A DNA stretch of 64,000 nucleotides from Dillenia suffruticosa (GCA_033439265.1 JAVTVX010000012.1:15969501-16033500), one strand, 5' to 3'. Positions 11,141 through 21,689 are shown, counted from the stretch's first letter. The notes: generated by a model from the sequence alone, not told the origin. Made by a program: numbers and translations.

Positions 11141-11564
11141 TGTTAGATTATGGTGACTCAATCACGCAACGGAAGCAATAATTAACATTTTTCAGAATCA
11201 TAAGAAATCGAGTTTACGGTGTACCTTAATCGGTGATTCGAATAATTTCGGAAACCGCAAACTTGGAACTACAGCAACTCGCAATCGGGATGATAGTTAC
11301 GTAAGACGAACTATTAACACGATACCACAACGATCCAACCCTTAATCCGGTGATTTGTGCATTGATCGGAATCAATCCCTCTTGATCATCATCTCTCTTG
11401 ATGTTCTATTTCATAGAAAAAATAATATTTTTCTTTTTGTGAATCATAACTCCCGTGGGAGTTATTTTTTAGAGTAAAATTAGGGGAAAGTGGGGTAATG
11501 GGTAACTACCCATTACCCCTTTTTTTTTTAAATTTAAATAGCCCCACGTAGGCATTACTCAACA
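11141..11564 (-). repeat. copia-1 5-prime LTR (424 bp)
   Basis: On the minus strand it starts TGTTGAGTAATG and ends TAATCTAACA next to the PBS (TG..CA ends). It includes a G-box-like ACGTGGGG, TATTTAAAT, and two strong inverted repeats near its start: TAACTCCC-GT-GGGAGTTA at 11,447-11,464, and 13-bp arms GGGGTAATGGGTA / TACCCATTACCCC at 11,492-11,519. Confidence 0.92.
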
Positions 11565-11895
11565 GAAAGAGAGAGATATTTTGTTATGAAGATTTTGGAA
11601 ATGGGGTATAAGGTATTTATAGAAAATTTTTTGACCTGATGGATTAAAATAATCTCAAAATCAGCCGTTTTATAGCTGTTGGGAGGGATAAATTTGGACA
11701 AAATTCAAAAATTTTAAAAAAATTGGAACCGTTGCAACCGGCTGGGCCGGTTCAGTGTCGGTTCTGTGCCCAGGCCGGTTCCCGATTCCAAAATTTTGTG
11801 AACCGGCCCGGCCCGCTACAGTACCCGGTTCGGGCTGGCTGGTTACTATAGCATCGGTTCGGTTCTTGGGGCCAGGCTTTTTTCAGGTCGGTTTC

Positions 11896-11932
11896 GAGCC
11901 GAAACCGGGCCGGGCACATGTCTAACAGAGAT
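11896..11932 (-). repeat. hAT right terminal inverted repeat and target duplication
   Basis: The right end reads GGGCACATGTCTA to 11,924, the inverse of the left end TAGACATGT. ACAGAGAT at 11,925-11,932 matches the left flank at 7 of 8 positions. Confidence 0.75.
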
Positions 11933-12268
11933 GTTACTGCATAAAGATGTAGGGATTTTCACTTTTCTTGAAGGGCGGGGCTTTCCAAGGAAAATTTCTT
12001 TCAATGGCGACGAATGTGTCATGCCTCCTCCGGATGAATATCCAAGGCTTCCCAATGGAGCCATTCGATTCGAATCTAGACATTGGATCGATTTCTTCTC
12101 ATCCTTGTTACTTGTACCAATGATCCGAGATAAAATCTTTTTATCAGAGAATGTGACAATGAGTGCAAGTGTATCATTAACAATTGGATGATATTCTAGC
12201 AAACCAAACGTTTTATGGTGAGTAGAAATCTCCATAATAATACCTATAAGGTATGTACAAGTGAACAT
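11933..12268. other. Unrecognised segment open on both strands
   Basis: Right beside the hAT end, about 255-330 bp is open on both strands. The minus frame includes YHPIVNDTLALIVTFSDKK and SLGYSSGGGMTHSSPLKE; the plus frame includes FNGDECVMPPPDEYPRLPNG. Composition is less AT-rich than around it. I do not recognise either protein and see no splice pattern, so which strand codes, if either, is undecided. Confidence 0.25.
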
Positions 12269-12367
12269 ACCATTGCATATTGGTTTTAAACATTGATTTA
12301 TTAAATATTACAAGTTGGTTTGTTAACCAGCCATGAGCACACCAACATCATGTGGGTACAATGACAA

Positions 12368-12511
12368 AGCACTAAAATCTCTTAGTCCTCGAGTTTGAAT
12401 TTTTTGAATGAAAAAACAAACGTTAGGAGAGATGGTCCTTAAAATTGAAGCTCAAATGTTTGAACCGGATTATTCTGGTAACCTAGATACCAATGGCCAA
12501 GTAAAAAAAAG
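12368..12511 (+). mobile_element. SINE-like repeat, copy 1
   Basis: The right part TTTGAACCGGATTATTCTGG..GATACCAATGG followed by an A-run matches the one at 20,036-20,204 (CTCGAACCAGATTAGTCAGG..GATGCCGATGG, then A-run). The GAACCGGATTAGTC block and A-rich end recall the plant Au SINE 3-prime part (from memory). The copy is degraded. The left boundary is uncertain. Confidence 0.45.
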
Positions 12512-12519
12512 ATCATGAG

Positions 12520-14426
12520 CATGGCGATATATTTTTTTTTTTTAACATAAATATTATGATATAGCACATAATATTTTCGGTGTTATTATATTTTTTTATT
12601 ACATAAATGTTATGATCAATTTAGATAATGGCACATAATGTTTTCAAATCAATGTTGGCAACACCAGTTTGACAAATTTTAGAGAAAAAATATTTTTCCG
12701 TCTTGAGAATCAACTCAAAATCATCACTTCACCCTAGTGAAAAATTTGTAAAAGAACCCCCTAAGGTTTACTAAGATAATCACATTTACCTTTTAGGGGA
12801 GTCAAAAATCTCTAAAAGATAAAATCATCAAATTAAAAGTTAGAAACTTAAAAATATATGAAAGATAAATAGAAGTTGGGCATTACTACCTCCTTTTTTT
12901 TGGCCAAGTTTCTTAATATCGACAAAAACTCTGAATTATGAAAATTTCAAAGTTGAGACCAATATAAAAGATAAATAAGTCAACTTCTACAATATAAGAA
13001 GCAAATGATTTCAAGTTTTAGCATAAAAAGAAAGATACGGTGACTTATCGACAAAATCAAAGCCCCAAGTTATTAAAATTTCAAGTTTGAAATGATTTAT
13101 AAGGAAAAAATCAAATTTTATAATAGAAGAAACAAAGAATTTTGAATATAAGCGTGAAAATGAGTTTGATTATTGATTTGTAAAGTGATTTTTTGACATC
13201 CGGGATAACAAAGTTGATGCTAGTGGATCTACGATTAGGAAGAGATAATAGACATTGATGGTGGCAATAGAGCAAGCCCATTTTTTAGAAATTATTTTTG
13301 TTTTGTTATTTTTTATTTTATTTTTAGTTTTATTGTTGTCTTATTTTTGTGACATTTGATCACATAACCTGGATGGAGGCAATGTGATAATGGAGTAAAT
13401 CTCTCGGGAACACTTTAATACTTTTTGAAGCTGAAAGGCTATACTGATTATGGCTCAAACTACCAGGTGCAAGGTAAATTTTTTGTTCTAATTCTCTGTG
13501 TACTTCGTTTTCATTTCCCCAATACAAAAATTTCTCCTTAAAATGTGTACTTTGTATGTATAACATTTCATTCAATGAAAGAAATCATTTACAGAAGTAT
13601 GCATAGCATGTTCCGGTGTTATGAAGAGTCTCCTGAGTACTAGAAACTTATTGGGGCCATGGCATAAATCAAACTAGTCAATTTTCCAAAGGATGTATGT
13701 GTTTTCACATAGGTGTGCATGTGCGTGCCTCGTGTGTGGATCTATCTTTGTGTGTGTACTGTGGGGGGACGGGGTTCTGATGACATGATATGATGTCTGC
13801 TTCTCAATTTTCCAAAATCCATAAGTTTGCATTTGTGTAGTGCAATATTGAATTGAATTGAGAAAGGGGAAAAGAAAAGGAAAAAACTGAACTGAGTGAT
13901 ATGCTGTTGTTCAAATGTATGTAACCAGAACCTTGGAGTCTAAAAATGGGTTCTAAATTATACAAACATTTATTTGGAATCAAGCCTAGCATAAAACTTT
14001 AGGGTCATAATCATAACCCTTCTCCTCCACCCCCTCTCCCTTCTCCATTTCCAATATTTAAAAGTAATAAAAATGTTTGTGAAGTCCTAAATTTGAACTT
14101 TTGATATGAATCCACATTGCAAAACATTGTTAAGGGCACTTTCAGTACCTTGATTTGCCTTGCTATATGATGAAAACAAGAGAATAACTTCATTGAACAC
14201 TTCCACATCAATAGCTCCATAACTTTTGCACGAATAAGCATTTTTTAAGGATAATATCTCCGCTGACCGTAGAGATCTTTCCGGCAGTCAGATCTCCCAA
14301 AAAAGATATATCATGTACCATAGAAAGTTGAAGTTACTATTTAACAATATTTCTGCAAATCACATTGTATGTTCGTGTGGATATGCCCTTGTGGCCATCC
14401 GAATGTTTATGTGAATGCGTGCACGC

Positions 14427-14480
<54 letters not shown>

Positions 14481-15160
14481 ACAGGGAAATAACACCAAAT
14501 GGTTGAATATACTAATACCTTGATCCATAATGTATTATCATTGATACAAATATACCTACTCGATGCACAACTCAAAACAAAAATATATCATTGGATTAAT
14601 ATTTATAAGCTGAAAACCTACCTACTGATACCTTCTCATTTGATGTAGTAACCATCCACAAATTGGTATTTGTTGATTTATTTATAGAGAATTTGAATTC
14701 TAGGAATTGGTCATTTATGGAAATTTGAAATCTTTTCGGATGATACCAGATGCTTTATGGAATTGATAACTATAATGACATGTCCAGGACAACCAAAGTG
14801 TGATAAAGCTTACCGACCATTTAGATGACTGCCCATAATATTTTCAAATCAATGTCTAAGATGATCAATGTGTGACATTTCAATGACCCTTTTCCCCTTT
14901 TAGTCATGCATTTTCTTAATATTGTGTATCTGTAATGTGTGGGTTATATTTGTTACCAGTTGAAACAATTCTAGAACAGCAGGAGAACATTTAGTTTCAT
15001 GCTGTCAAGACATGACCAATGATTGCTATCCCACCAGAGTGGAAAGGAAGAGAAGGCTATTACAAGCACCATATACTTGAGTCAAATATCTGGTTTAGAG
15101 ACAATGATAGGAAGAAAACATTATCCAGGAAATAGAAACTAAGGGAGGAGATAATTAATA
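12520..15160. other. Intergenic, no gene recognised; (GA)24 microsatellite
   Basis: AT-rich DNA without a coding stretch I can name. A perfect (GA)24 tract lies at 14,431-14,478. On the minus strand around 14,130-14,235 one frame reads YGAIDVEVFNEVILLFSSYS and ends near a possible GTACTG donor. It looks protein-like but I do not recognise it. Confidence 0.5.
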
Positions 15161-15266
15161 GAGTGAAAGATTTGGGGGAGGACTTAGGGGACCATTGGCC
15201 ACCTACACACCTCATAATGAGATCAGTGATAGTTCAACTGAAAACCACGAGATACATGAGAAGCTA

Positions 15267-16318
15267 CTACTGCACCTTCAAGTCATTAGGGAGGCCTAAA
15301 AAGGTATCGAACTTTCTTTGGTTATTCATCAGCAGATCAACAGCTCGTACGAATTGGGTCCTACTTAATCCAGGGACTTTCAAGACTTCATGCAGCACAT
15401 TTTGTATCGTCACCAAAGGTCCGGGGGCAAAGAACTTCAGATACTTCTCCAGAATTTCGGTAACGTGTCCTAAGGTTGCATTAATTGAATCTAAACTGCG
15501 TCGTTTCCTCTTCCGTGAAGGTAAAGTTGAAAACGGAAATGGATTAGATTTTTCTTGTTGATTCCCTCCCTCTGAAGTAGAAACATCATGATTTAAACCA
15601 ATATCATCTGAGTCAGATACCTCATTAGGTTCCTCTGTATGACCCAACTGAGCACCCTCTCCTCTGTATGACCCAACTGAGCACCCTCTCCAGGGTCACT
15701 ATCTGGTGCAAACAAGGTACAAATATCTTGCTAGTTCTCAATGGTAATCTTTCGATATGGCTTTGCATCAGGATATGACTGCAACAAAGGAATAGTATAC
15801 CATCAGGAACCGTGATTTATATACAAGTATAATATAATTGATGATCATTTCATAAAGGAAAAGAGGTGCAGGAAGGAAAATGTAGTAACTGCCATATTTT
15901 CCATATAAAACCAGACCAGGTAGATAATAACTCACATTACAATAGTCATACCATGAAGATTCACTGCTCACTTTTAGCCAATGCCCCTGATAGTCCCAGG
16001 AAATACCTACCCGCCTAAGTATATCACCTATTATTGAGTAATATCTATACCAAGTCTTAAGACAGCTTTGAATATATGTCTTGGTCACAACAACGTCAGC
16101 CTCCTCTTCTAAGGCCCTAACAGTAGCCTCCCAGGCAGGAGCTCTCCATGTGAATTTGCCATTAATTTGTTACCAAGGTTCATTTGATTAATCAAAACTC
16201 GAGATAATACATGATCCATATCTGTGGCCCATGCTAAATATTTTGAAGTTTGTCTTCTCCTACCTTCTTTCACTCTAGATGGAGATTTTGTACCTGACAA
16301 CACACTCCAATGTAACAA
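15267..16318 (-). pseudogene. LIMYB-like Myb/SANT-domain protein gene, broken
   Basis: A minus-strand gene with the pattern of plant L10-interacting MYB-like proteins (Myb_DNA-bind_3 domain). The 5-prime exon (about 16,318-15,936) has KYLAWATDMDHVLSRVLINQ and KTYIQSCLKTWYRYYSIIGD. A 157-bp intron (15,935-15,779; GTGAGT..TTGCAG) follows. The second exon starts SYPDAKPYRK, then CTLFAPD, an acidic Ser-rich linker, a basic RKRKRR cluster, and a helical C-terminus (ATLGHVTEILEKYLKFF). Breaks: a frameshift near 16,160, an in-frame TAG at 15,731-15,733, and a 29-bp tandem duplication at 15,632-15,689 that shifts frame. The family binds DNA and ribosomal protein L10; this copy is unlikely to function. 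A second fragment lies at 32.9-33.2 kb. Confidence 0.75.
15632..15689. repeat. Perfect 29-bp tandem duplication inside the LIMYB-like gene
   Basis: 15,632-15,660 is repeated exactly at 15,661-15,689 (unit starts CCTCTGTATGACCC). As 29 is not a multiple of 3 it changes frame between the linker and C-terminal part. Confidence 0.9.
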
Positions 16319-16639
16319 TATTTAAAAATGACTGGAAACAGCTTAACAGTAGAGGATGCAATAAATAAGCATATGAGAATGAACAGTAGTTCAGTAACAT
16401 TAGTTCATACAGCTTCTCTAAATCCCACTTGAACAAATTACTCTTTCAAAGTAATTTCTAATTTTAAAAGTACAGGATGCATTAAAACTACTTTACTATA
16501 AGGTAGTTATTCTATCATGTGCCTAATTATCACTTACACAAGATGACTTTGCCAGAAGGCTCAAGGACTAAGAGTGCCAGAATTTCAATAGAGAAACTGA
16601 TTGAAACTTTTTTACTACAATAACCGTCTACCGCAGAAA

Positions 16640-17770
16640 TATGAAAATGCAGGCATACATTAACCTGATGAAACGAACTGACTTCTTTTCTCTTTTTTAC
16701 CTGTTTGTCATTTATAAAGACACTAACAAACTCTGCATTTTTCTCCACCCTCCTTTGCTTTCTCATTGCTGTGGCAAAGTGCTGAACAAGGTGAACAATA
16801 ATATAAGATTGGAGAAAATACAAGAAAAACAAAAGCTTGCAACAATTCAAGCACAAGCATTTACGTACTCCTGACTGAGACAATGACAAAAAATTGTTGT
16901 TACCTGTGGCCTCCAATGTTTGCTGAGAATTAACCCATTAAATATTACCCAAAATGGATTTGGCTTATGACGCTTTTCAATTAAGAGTAGTTCCTCTTCA
17001 ACCCCTAAACACTAGCACTCACGGAATAGCAAAAAGTTAAGACCAAAAAGTGATATGACAAGTACATATAAGTAAACTTACTATTAATTCCATTCATATT
17101 CATTAATTCAATGTTTGAGTGGCCGTATAGAAGTAATAAGATCAGTATAAAGCCCATTCACAGGAAAAAAAAAAAAAAAAAAAAACTTACAAAGAGTTCC
17201 CTTAAAAGTGTCAAATTCCAATTATGCATTCAAGAATCTGAAATGTATGTATGCACACCTATCTTGGATCAAATTTTAATCTAGAGCCAATTTGAATCTT
17301 GCCATTGATCACATTCAGAGATGCTGTGCCTACTACTTGTGCCAAAAACCCAGATAATCTCATAGTTAAAAGAATTAAAATACAATACTTAATCAAATTA
17401 TATAGTACCTAATCAGATTTTTAGTTGGATATTTATTGGATTACTATCATCCGATATTCAATTTAATGTGAACTTGATTTAGATGTGATCTAATATTCAT
17501 TTTGAAGGGCAGCTTGAAATGGACGAACTAGGAACTTCCCCGATCAAACAATATTCCAATAAAGGGAAGCAAGAATGTAAACCATACAAAATAGCAACCA
17601 CCAGACATGTAATGAACAATTTGGTGTTTCCATGTATAAAGCGAACTGCAAAGCAAAGACAGATATCCATGAGGCACAACAACTCTAGAAAGCAGCCATG
17701 TCCATGTCGTGTACTTTCTTGGACACGACTCTTTCATGGCACGTATTGGACACATCATACATTTGTCCAC
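16640..17770. repeat. Segmental duplication, left copy
   Basis: Collinear with 21,690-22,790 on the same strand, with many substitutions and small indels. Both contain the NRPC2 exon FVSV..NDKQ, the shared CCATTCATATTCATTAATTC block, a short translatable VVGTASLNVINGKIQIG-like stretch (17,285-17,345, minus, not identified) and the TTTCTTGGACACGAC block near the right end. The left copy also has a 22-A run near 17,163. The rest of 16,970-17,770 shows no gene. Confidence 0.8.
16701..16965 (-). pseudogene. NRPC2: NRPC2 exons, fragment in left duplication
   Basis: Minus strand. About 16,965-16,904 reads VIFNGLILSKHWRPQ with a GTAACA donor. 16,781-16,701 reads HFATAMRKQRRVEKNAEF and VSVFINDKQ between a CAG acceptor and a GTAAAA donor. 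These adjoin in RPC2-type subunits (family pattern FNGLILGKHRRPQ..FANAMRKLRRAGKIGEF). Substitutions at usually invariant residues (KHRRP to KHWRP, RAGK to RVEK) suggest decay. Confidence 0.75.
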
Positions 17771-17774
17771 ATCT

Positions 17775-20035
17775 TACTTTTCTCTGTCACTTCATTACTC
17801 TCTCATTTTTGTTCTCTATCTCTTGCCCTCTCTCCATCTCACTCTATGTGCCTCTCTTTCGCTCTCTCTCCCGTTTCACTCTTGATCCGACCACGCTGTC
17901 TCTCTGTCTCTCTCTCCCTCCTTCTCTTTGTTTTTTCTCTATCCCACAAAAAGAGAAAATGAGAAAAAGCAAGCGTAAATAAAGAGAGATGGGAGATAAG
18001 GGAAGAGACAGAGTGTGGTGGGAGAGTGAGACGGGGAGGGAGAGAGAGTGAAAGAGAGACACATAGATAGAGATGGAGAGAGGGAGAGGGAGAGAGAGAA
18101 AGTAAGAGTGAGAGAGCTATGGATAAAGAAATGAAGAGGGAGATATAGAGAAGGGGAGATTGAGAGCAGGGGAGAGAGAGAGAAATAAAGTTAGAGAGGG
18201 AGAAGGAGGGAGAAAGATGAGAGCGGGAGAGAAAGAGAAAGAGAGAACGAGAGACATAAAGATAGAATGAGAGAGCACGAGAGAGAAGGGAGAAAGCAGG
18301 AAGTGGAGACAGCGAGAAGGAAAGAATGAGAAAGAGAGCATGAGAGAGAGCCAGAGAGAAAGGCAAATAGAAGATGAGTGAGAAAGAGCAAGGGAGCGAG
18401 AGAGAGAGAAAGCAAGATAGAATGAGAGAGAAAGAGGGAGAGGAGAGTGAGAGTAAAAGATAGAGTGAGGGAGAGACAAAATGAGAGAGGAAGAGGATAA
18501 AGGAGAGAATGTGTGGGAGAGAGAAAGGGGGTGGGAAGAAGTGACAGCGAAAAGAAGAGAATGAGAAAGAGAGCGTGAGAGAGAGCCAAAGAGAAAGACA
18601 AAGAGAAGATGAAGAAAGGAAAATATAAGATGAGTGAGAAAAAGAAAGGGAGCAAGAGAGAGAGAGAGCATGAGAGAAGGACTGAGAAAGAGCGAGAGTG
18701 AGAGTGAAAGAGAAAGTAAGAGAGAGAGAGAGAGACAATGAGAGAGGAAGAGGAAGGAGACAATGTGTGGGAGAGAGAAAGGGGGCAAGAGAATGAAAGA
18801 AAGAGAGCAAAGGGGAGAGAGAGAGATAGAGTGAAAGTGAAAGAGAGAGTAGTAAAGAGATGGAGAGACAATGAGTGGCAGAGAGAGTGAGCGCGAGAGA
18901 GGCAGAGGTAAACCAAAAGAGAGAAAATGAGGAAGAGCATGGGAAAGAGGGAGAGGGAGAGAGATAGAGTGAGAAAGCGAGACATAGGGCGAGCAACAGT
19001 GAGAGAGAGCAAGAGTAAAAGAGAGAGGGAGTGAGAGAGATAAAGAGAGAGAGTGAGAGAGACACGGAGAGGGAGAATGAGGGAGAGTGAGAGAAGTATA
19101 GAGAGCGAGATCGAGAAAGGGTAAGAGAGAGGGAATGAGTAAGAGAGAAAGCAAAAGAGAGAGCGAATGGGAGAGAAGAAAACACGAGGGGAAGAGAGAC
19201 AGGGAGAGTACGGCAGGAGAGAGAGTGGGAAGGGGAAGGAGAGAGTGAAAAAAAGAGATATAAAGAGACATGGAGAGAGAGAAAGAGATAGAGAGAAAAC
19301 AAAGAAGGGTAAGAGAGATAAAGAGAGTGCAATGGATAAAGAAATCAAGAGGGAGATATAGAGAGGAGGAGATTGAGAGTAAGGGAGAGAGAGATCAAGT
19401 GGGAAAGAGAGAGACAAAGAGAGTGAGGGAGGGAGACAGAAGAGAGCGAGAGACATAAAGAGAATTAGAGAGAGAGAACGAGAGAGCGAGAGTAGGAAGG
19501 AGAGAGTGAGAGCGAGAGTGAGAGGGAGAGAGAGAGAGAAAGAGCCAGAGAGAAAGTAAAACAAAATATAAAGAGAAAGGAAAATAGAAGAAGAACGAGA
19601 AAGCGAAAGAGAGCGAGGAGAAAGAGAGAGAGAGAGAACGAGAAAGAGAGTGAGAGGGATAGAGAAAGAGGGAAAGAGAGAGCGAGAGCAAGAGCAAGAG
19701 AGAGTAAGAGCAAGAACAAAAGAGAGAGGGACGAAAGGGAGATAGAGAGATACAATTAAAAAGAGAGAAAGAGAGGGAGCGAGAGTAAGAGAGAGCAAGA
19801 TGGAGGGAGGGAGAGAGAGTGGGAGGGAAAGCAATGGCTAGGGGAGCGAGAGAGATTAAGTAAGAGAGTCAAAGTAAAAGAATGAGTGAGCAAGGGAGAG
19901 AGAGCAAGAGACGAAAAGAGAAAGAGAGGGGAGAAAGAGATTGTGAGAGAGAGAGAGCTAGAGACAAAGTGAGCAAGACAAAAAAGGAAAGGAGACAGAG
20001 AGAGACCAAGAGACAGAAGGCAAACCAAATTTCTT
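17775..20035. repeat. Long imperfect homopyrimidine-to-homopurine tract (GA-rich)
   Basis: On the + strand, 17,775-17,945 is pyrimidine-rich (CTCTCTCC-type). From about 17,945 the strand switches to purine-rich GAGA/GGGA repeats that continue to about 20,030 and resume after a SINE-like insert at 20,205-20,355. Units are degenerate, with scattered C and T. Long Leu/Ser-rich minus-strand frames (up to about 547 codons) are products of the repeat and are not genes. Confidence 0.9.
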
Positions 20036-20204
20036 TGGGTTGAGTAGTCAGGCACTCTACCTCCTTAACCAGAGGTCTCGATTTCGAGTTTTGAGAATAA
20101 CGAAAAAGAATTTGGGAGAGTCAACCCCTAAAATGGACTTCACAGTGCTCGAACCAGATTAGTCAGGTAAAATCCGGATGCCGATGGTAAAACCAAAAAA
20201 AAGA
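20036..20204 (+). mobile_element. SINE-like repeat, copy 2, inside the GA-rich tract
   Basis: Ordinary sequence interrupts the purine tract. It starts GGGTTGAGTAGTCAGGCAC, has a box-B-like GGTCTCGATTTCGAG, then CTCGAACCAGATTAGTCAGG and an A-run. It shares its right half with 12,368-12,511. A tRNA-derived SINE is the best reading. Confidence 0.5.
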
Positions 20205-20475
20205 GAGAGAGCGAGCGAGATAACAAGAGGGAGAGAAAGGGAAAGAGACGGGCCAAGAGAGCGAGGCATAGGGCAAGAGAGAGAGTGGGGAGAGAAAGCG
20301 AGAGAGCAATAGAGAGAGAAAGAGAAAGCGCGACAAAAAAGGGGGAGAGATATAAGTGATGAAAACAATTGAAAGATATCTAAACGACTAATGACAAATA
20401 AAAAATAAACAAAAGCTAATGGATTCTAAATATCAAAGTCGAAGGAGAGGAAGCTTAGACGAAGAAACTACGTAC

Positions 20476-20598
20476 CAATGGGATCAGGCTACTATGCTCA
20501 CTCATATTATTAGAACCAACAAACCTGGCATTGCTCCCAGCCTGCAGTACCTTCCATACTTGCTCAATGTTATTGACTCTGGCTTCCACAAGTCCAGG
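20476..20598 (-). pseudogene. Kinesin-14-like motor domain exon fragment
   Basis: The minus strand reads GLVEARVNNIEQVW and GSNARFVGSNNMSEHSS, then a damaged R-SHW with a GTACGT donor at 20,475. This is the switch I region of plant C-terminal kinesins (family pattern VPGLVEA..V..LL..GS.AR.VGSTNANEHSSRSHC). The Arg before SHW is a stop after a one-base insertion. No other kinesin exons are recognisable nearby, so it is an isolated exon. Confidence 0.75.
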
Positions 20599-20930
20599 TA
20601 AATGATGAAAACCATCTGAAGCTTGCTTTATCTCCTACCATGATATGCAAAATTAAAAATTAAAAGCTGGGAGTTAGCTCTTAGGCAAATAATTATCTGG
20701 TCAGATAAGTTCATGGTGCCAAAAAGCAATTATGCCTTCGAATTTTGGCAATAAACCATGAAGAACTTTATTTTACCTTTTAGAAGTTGGAGATGCTCCA
20801 AGGCTAACTTTTCTATTTCTTGCCCATGGACTCAATCCAAAAGCTAGGGCCAAAAAGCTGTAAACTGCATTAATACCATACCAAAAGAATTAATACCATG
20901 AAAAAGAGATGATTACATGGTAATACATAC

Positions 20931-21243
20931 CAAGGAAATCCATGAGGATTCATAATCAAATAAATCAGGGCAAATACCGTACTCAGAAAATGAAAAATCT
21001 TCCTGTTGAATTGTTATTCCACAAACATCTCTCTGTCCATGTCTGCTGCTATCACCAACTTCGGTCAAGTAGAATGAGGCCATGAGAACTATATATACCC
21101 AATACATACATATATAGATAAAAAAAAAATAATGTTAATACATATGTACATTTATATTGCAAAATTAAAAGGAAGTCACAGCCACTACAGCTTATAACAA
21201 CAACAGTTGCATTCTGCCCAGCACCAAGCTTATCATATGCAAC
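20931..21243 (-). pseudogene. NRPC2: NRPC2 exons, second C-terminal copy
   Basis: Minus strand. 21,243-21,175 reads VAYDKLGAGQNATVVVISCS after a TTTTCAG acceptor. 21,062-20,931 reads [13 protein letters not shown] and [16 protein letters not shown] with a GTATGT donor. In RPC2 these flank about 190 residues that are missing here, so an internal deletion joined them. Compared with 914-1,043, this copy lacks KF before the Arg and has lost the frame after CPDL. Confidence 0.75.
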
Positions 21244-21689
21244 CTGAAAAGGAAGTCATTAGCTTCATTGAATAGAATGCTGTAGTAACACCAAAATACA
21301 CACTAACCAGCTCAATTGTCTTTGTTGTCAGCAATTGGTGTTGGGCGTAAACTAGCATGAGACTGAGATGGGTTAATCATTAGAGATAAGGAAAATAACT
21401 ATAAAGAATTATACTTGCCAATCAGACCAAATCAAAAGAAACAAAAAAAGAAAATCCCCCTCCCCCAGCAGAAAAAAGATTGTTAACCCTTTTGCCTGCA
21501 TTCATATGATGCTTAGCTATAATTTTAGATTCTTTACTAGCTATTTAAGTAATCATCAGCTTCAATCTAAGAAATGAAATAGCAATTGCAAAGCAACATT
21601 TTCATTTAAAAAAGGAAAAAACACTACACCTAGTGCATATGCATTAGCACATCAAACAAAGCCAATACGCATATATGCAAACATTAAAC

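Larger units (their letters stand above)
4700..11564 (-). mobile_element. Ty1/copia retrotransposon copia-1, nested in the hAT element
   Basis: On the minus strand the order is 5-prime LTR (11,564-11,141), PBS (11,139-11,124), 1.1 kb leader, gag-pol (10,012-6,015), 1.15 kb 3-prime non-coding region, PPT (4,854-4,844) and a truncated 3-prime LTR (4,843 to about 4,700). Where both LTRs survive they differ at only a few positions over about 144 bp, so the insertion looks fairly recent. The right flank is GAAAG. No 5-bp target duplication can be checked because the left LTR end is deleted. Copia-3 at 53-60 kb is an older relative. Confidence 0.9.
2787..11924 (-). mobile_element. hAT-superfamily DNA transposon containing a nested copia element
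   Basis: The element is bounded by TAGACATGT terminal inverted repeats and an 8-bp direct repeat (ACATAGAT / ACAGAGAT), as hAT transposition produces. The left part (3,190-4,690) carries the transposase remnant on the minus strand. The right part (11,565-11,924) is hAT terminal DNA with GGCCGG-rich subterminal repeats. Between them sits copia-1. The N-terminal transposase half, including any BED finger, is missing; it was probably lost with the outer part of the copia-1 left LTR. The host site lies beside LTR-like sequence. Confidence 0.8.

Noticed and set aside
14337..14575. Minus-strand frames with Leu-Ser repeats
   Set aside because: Translation of the (GA)24 microsatellite.
17839..19834. 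Very long Leu/Ser-rich open frames on the minus strand
   Set aside because: They are translations of the degenerate CT/GA repeat; low complexity, no domain, overlapping frames on the same strand are equally open.
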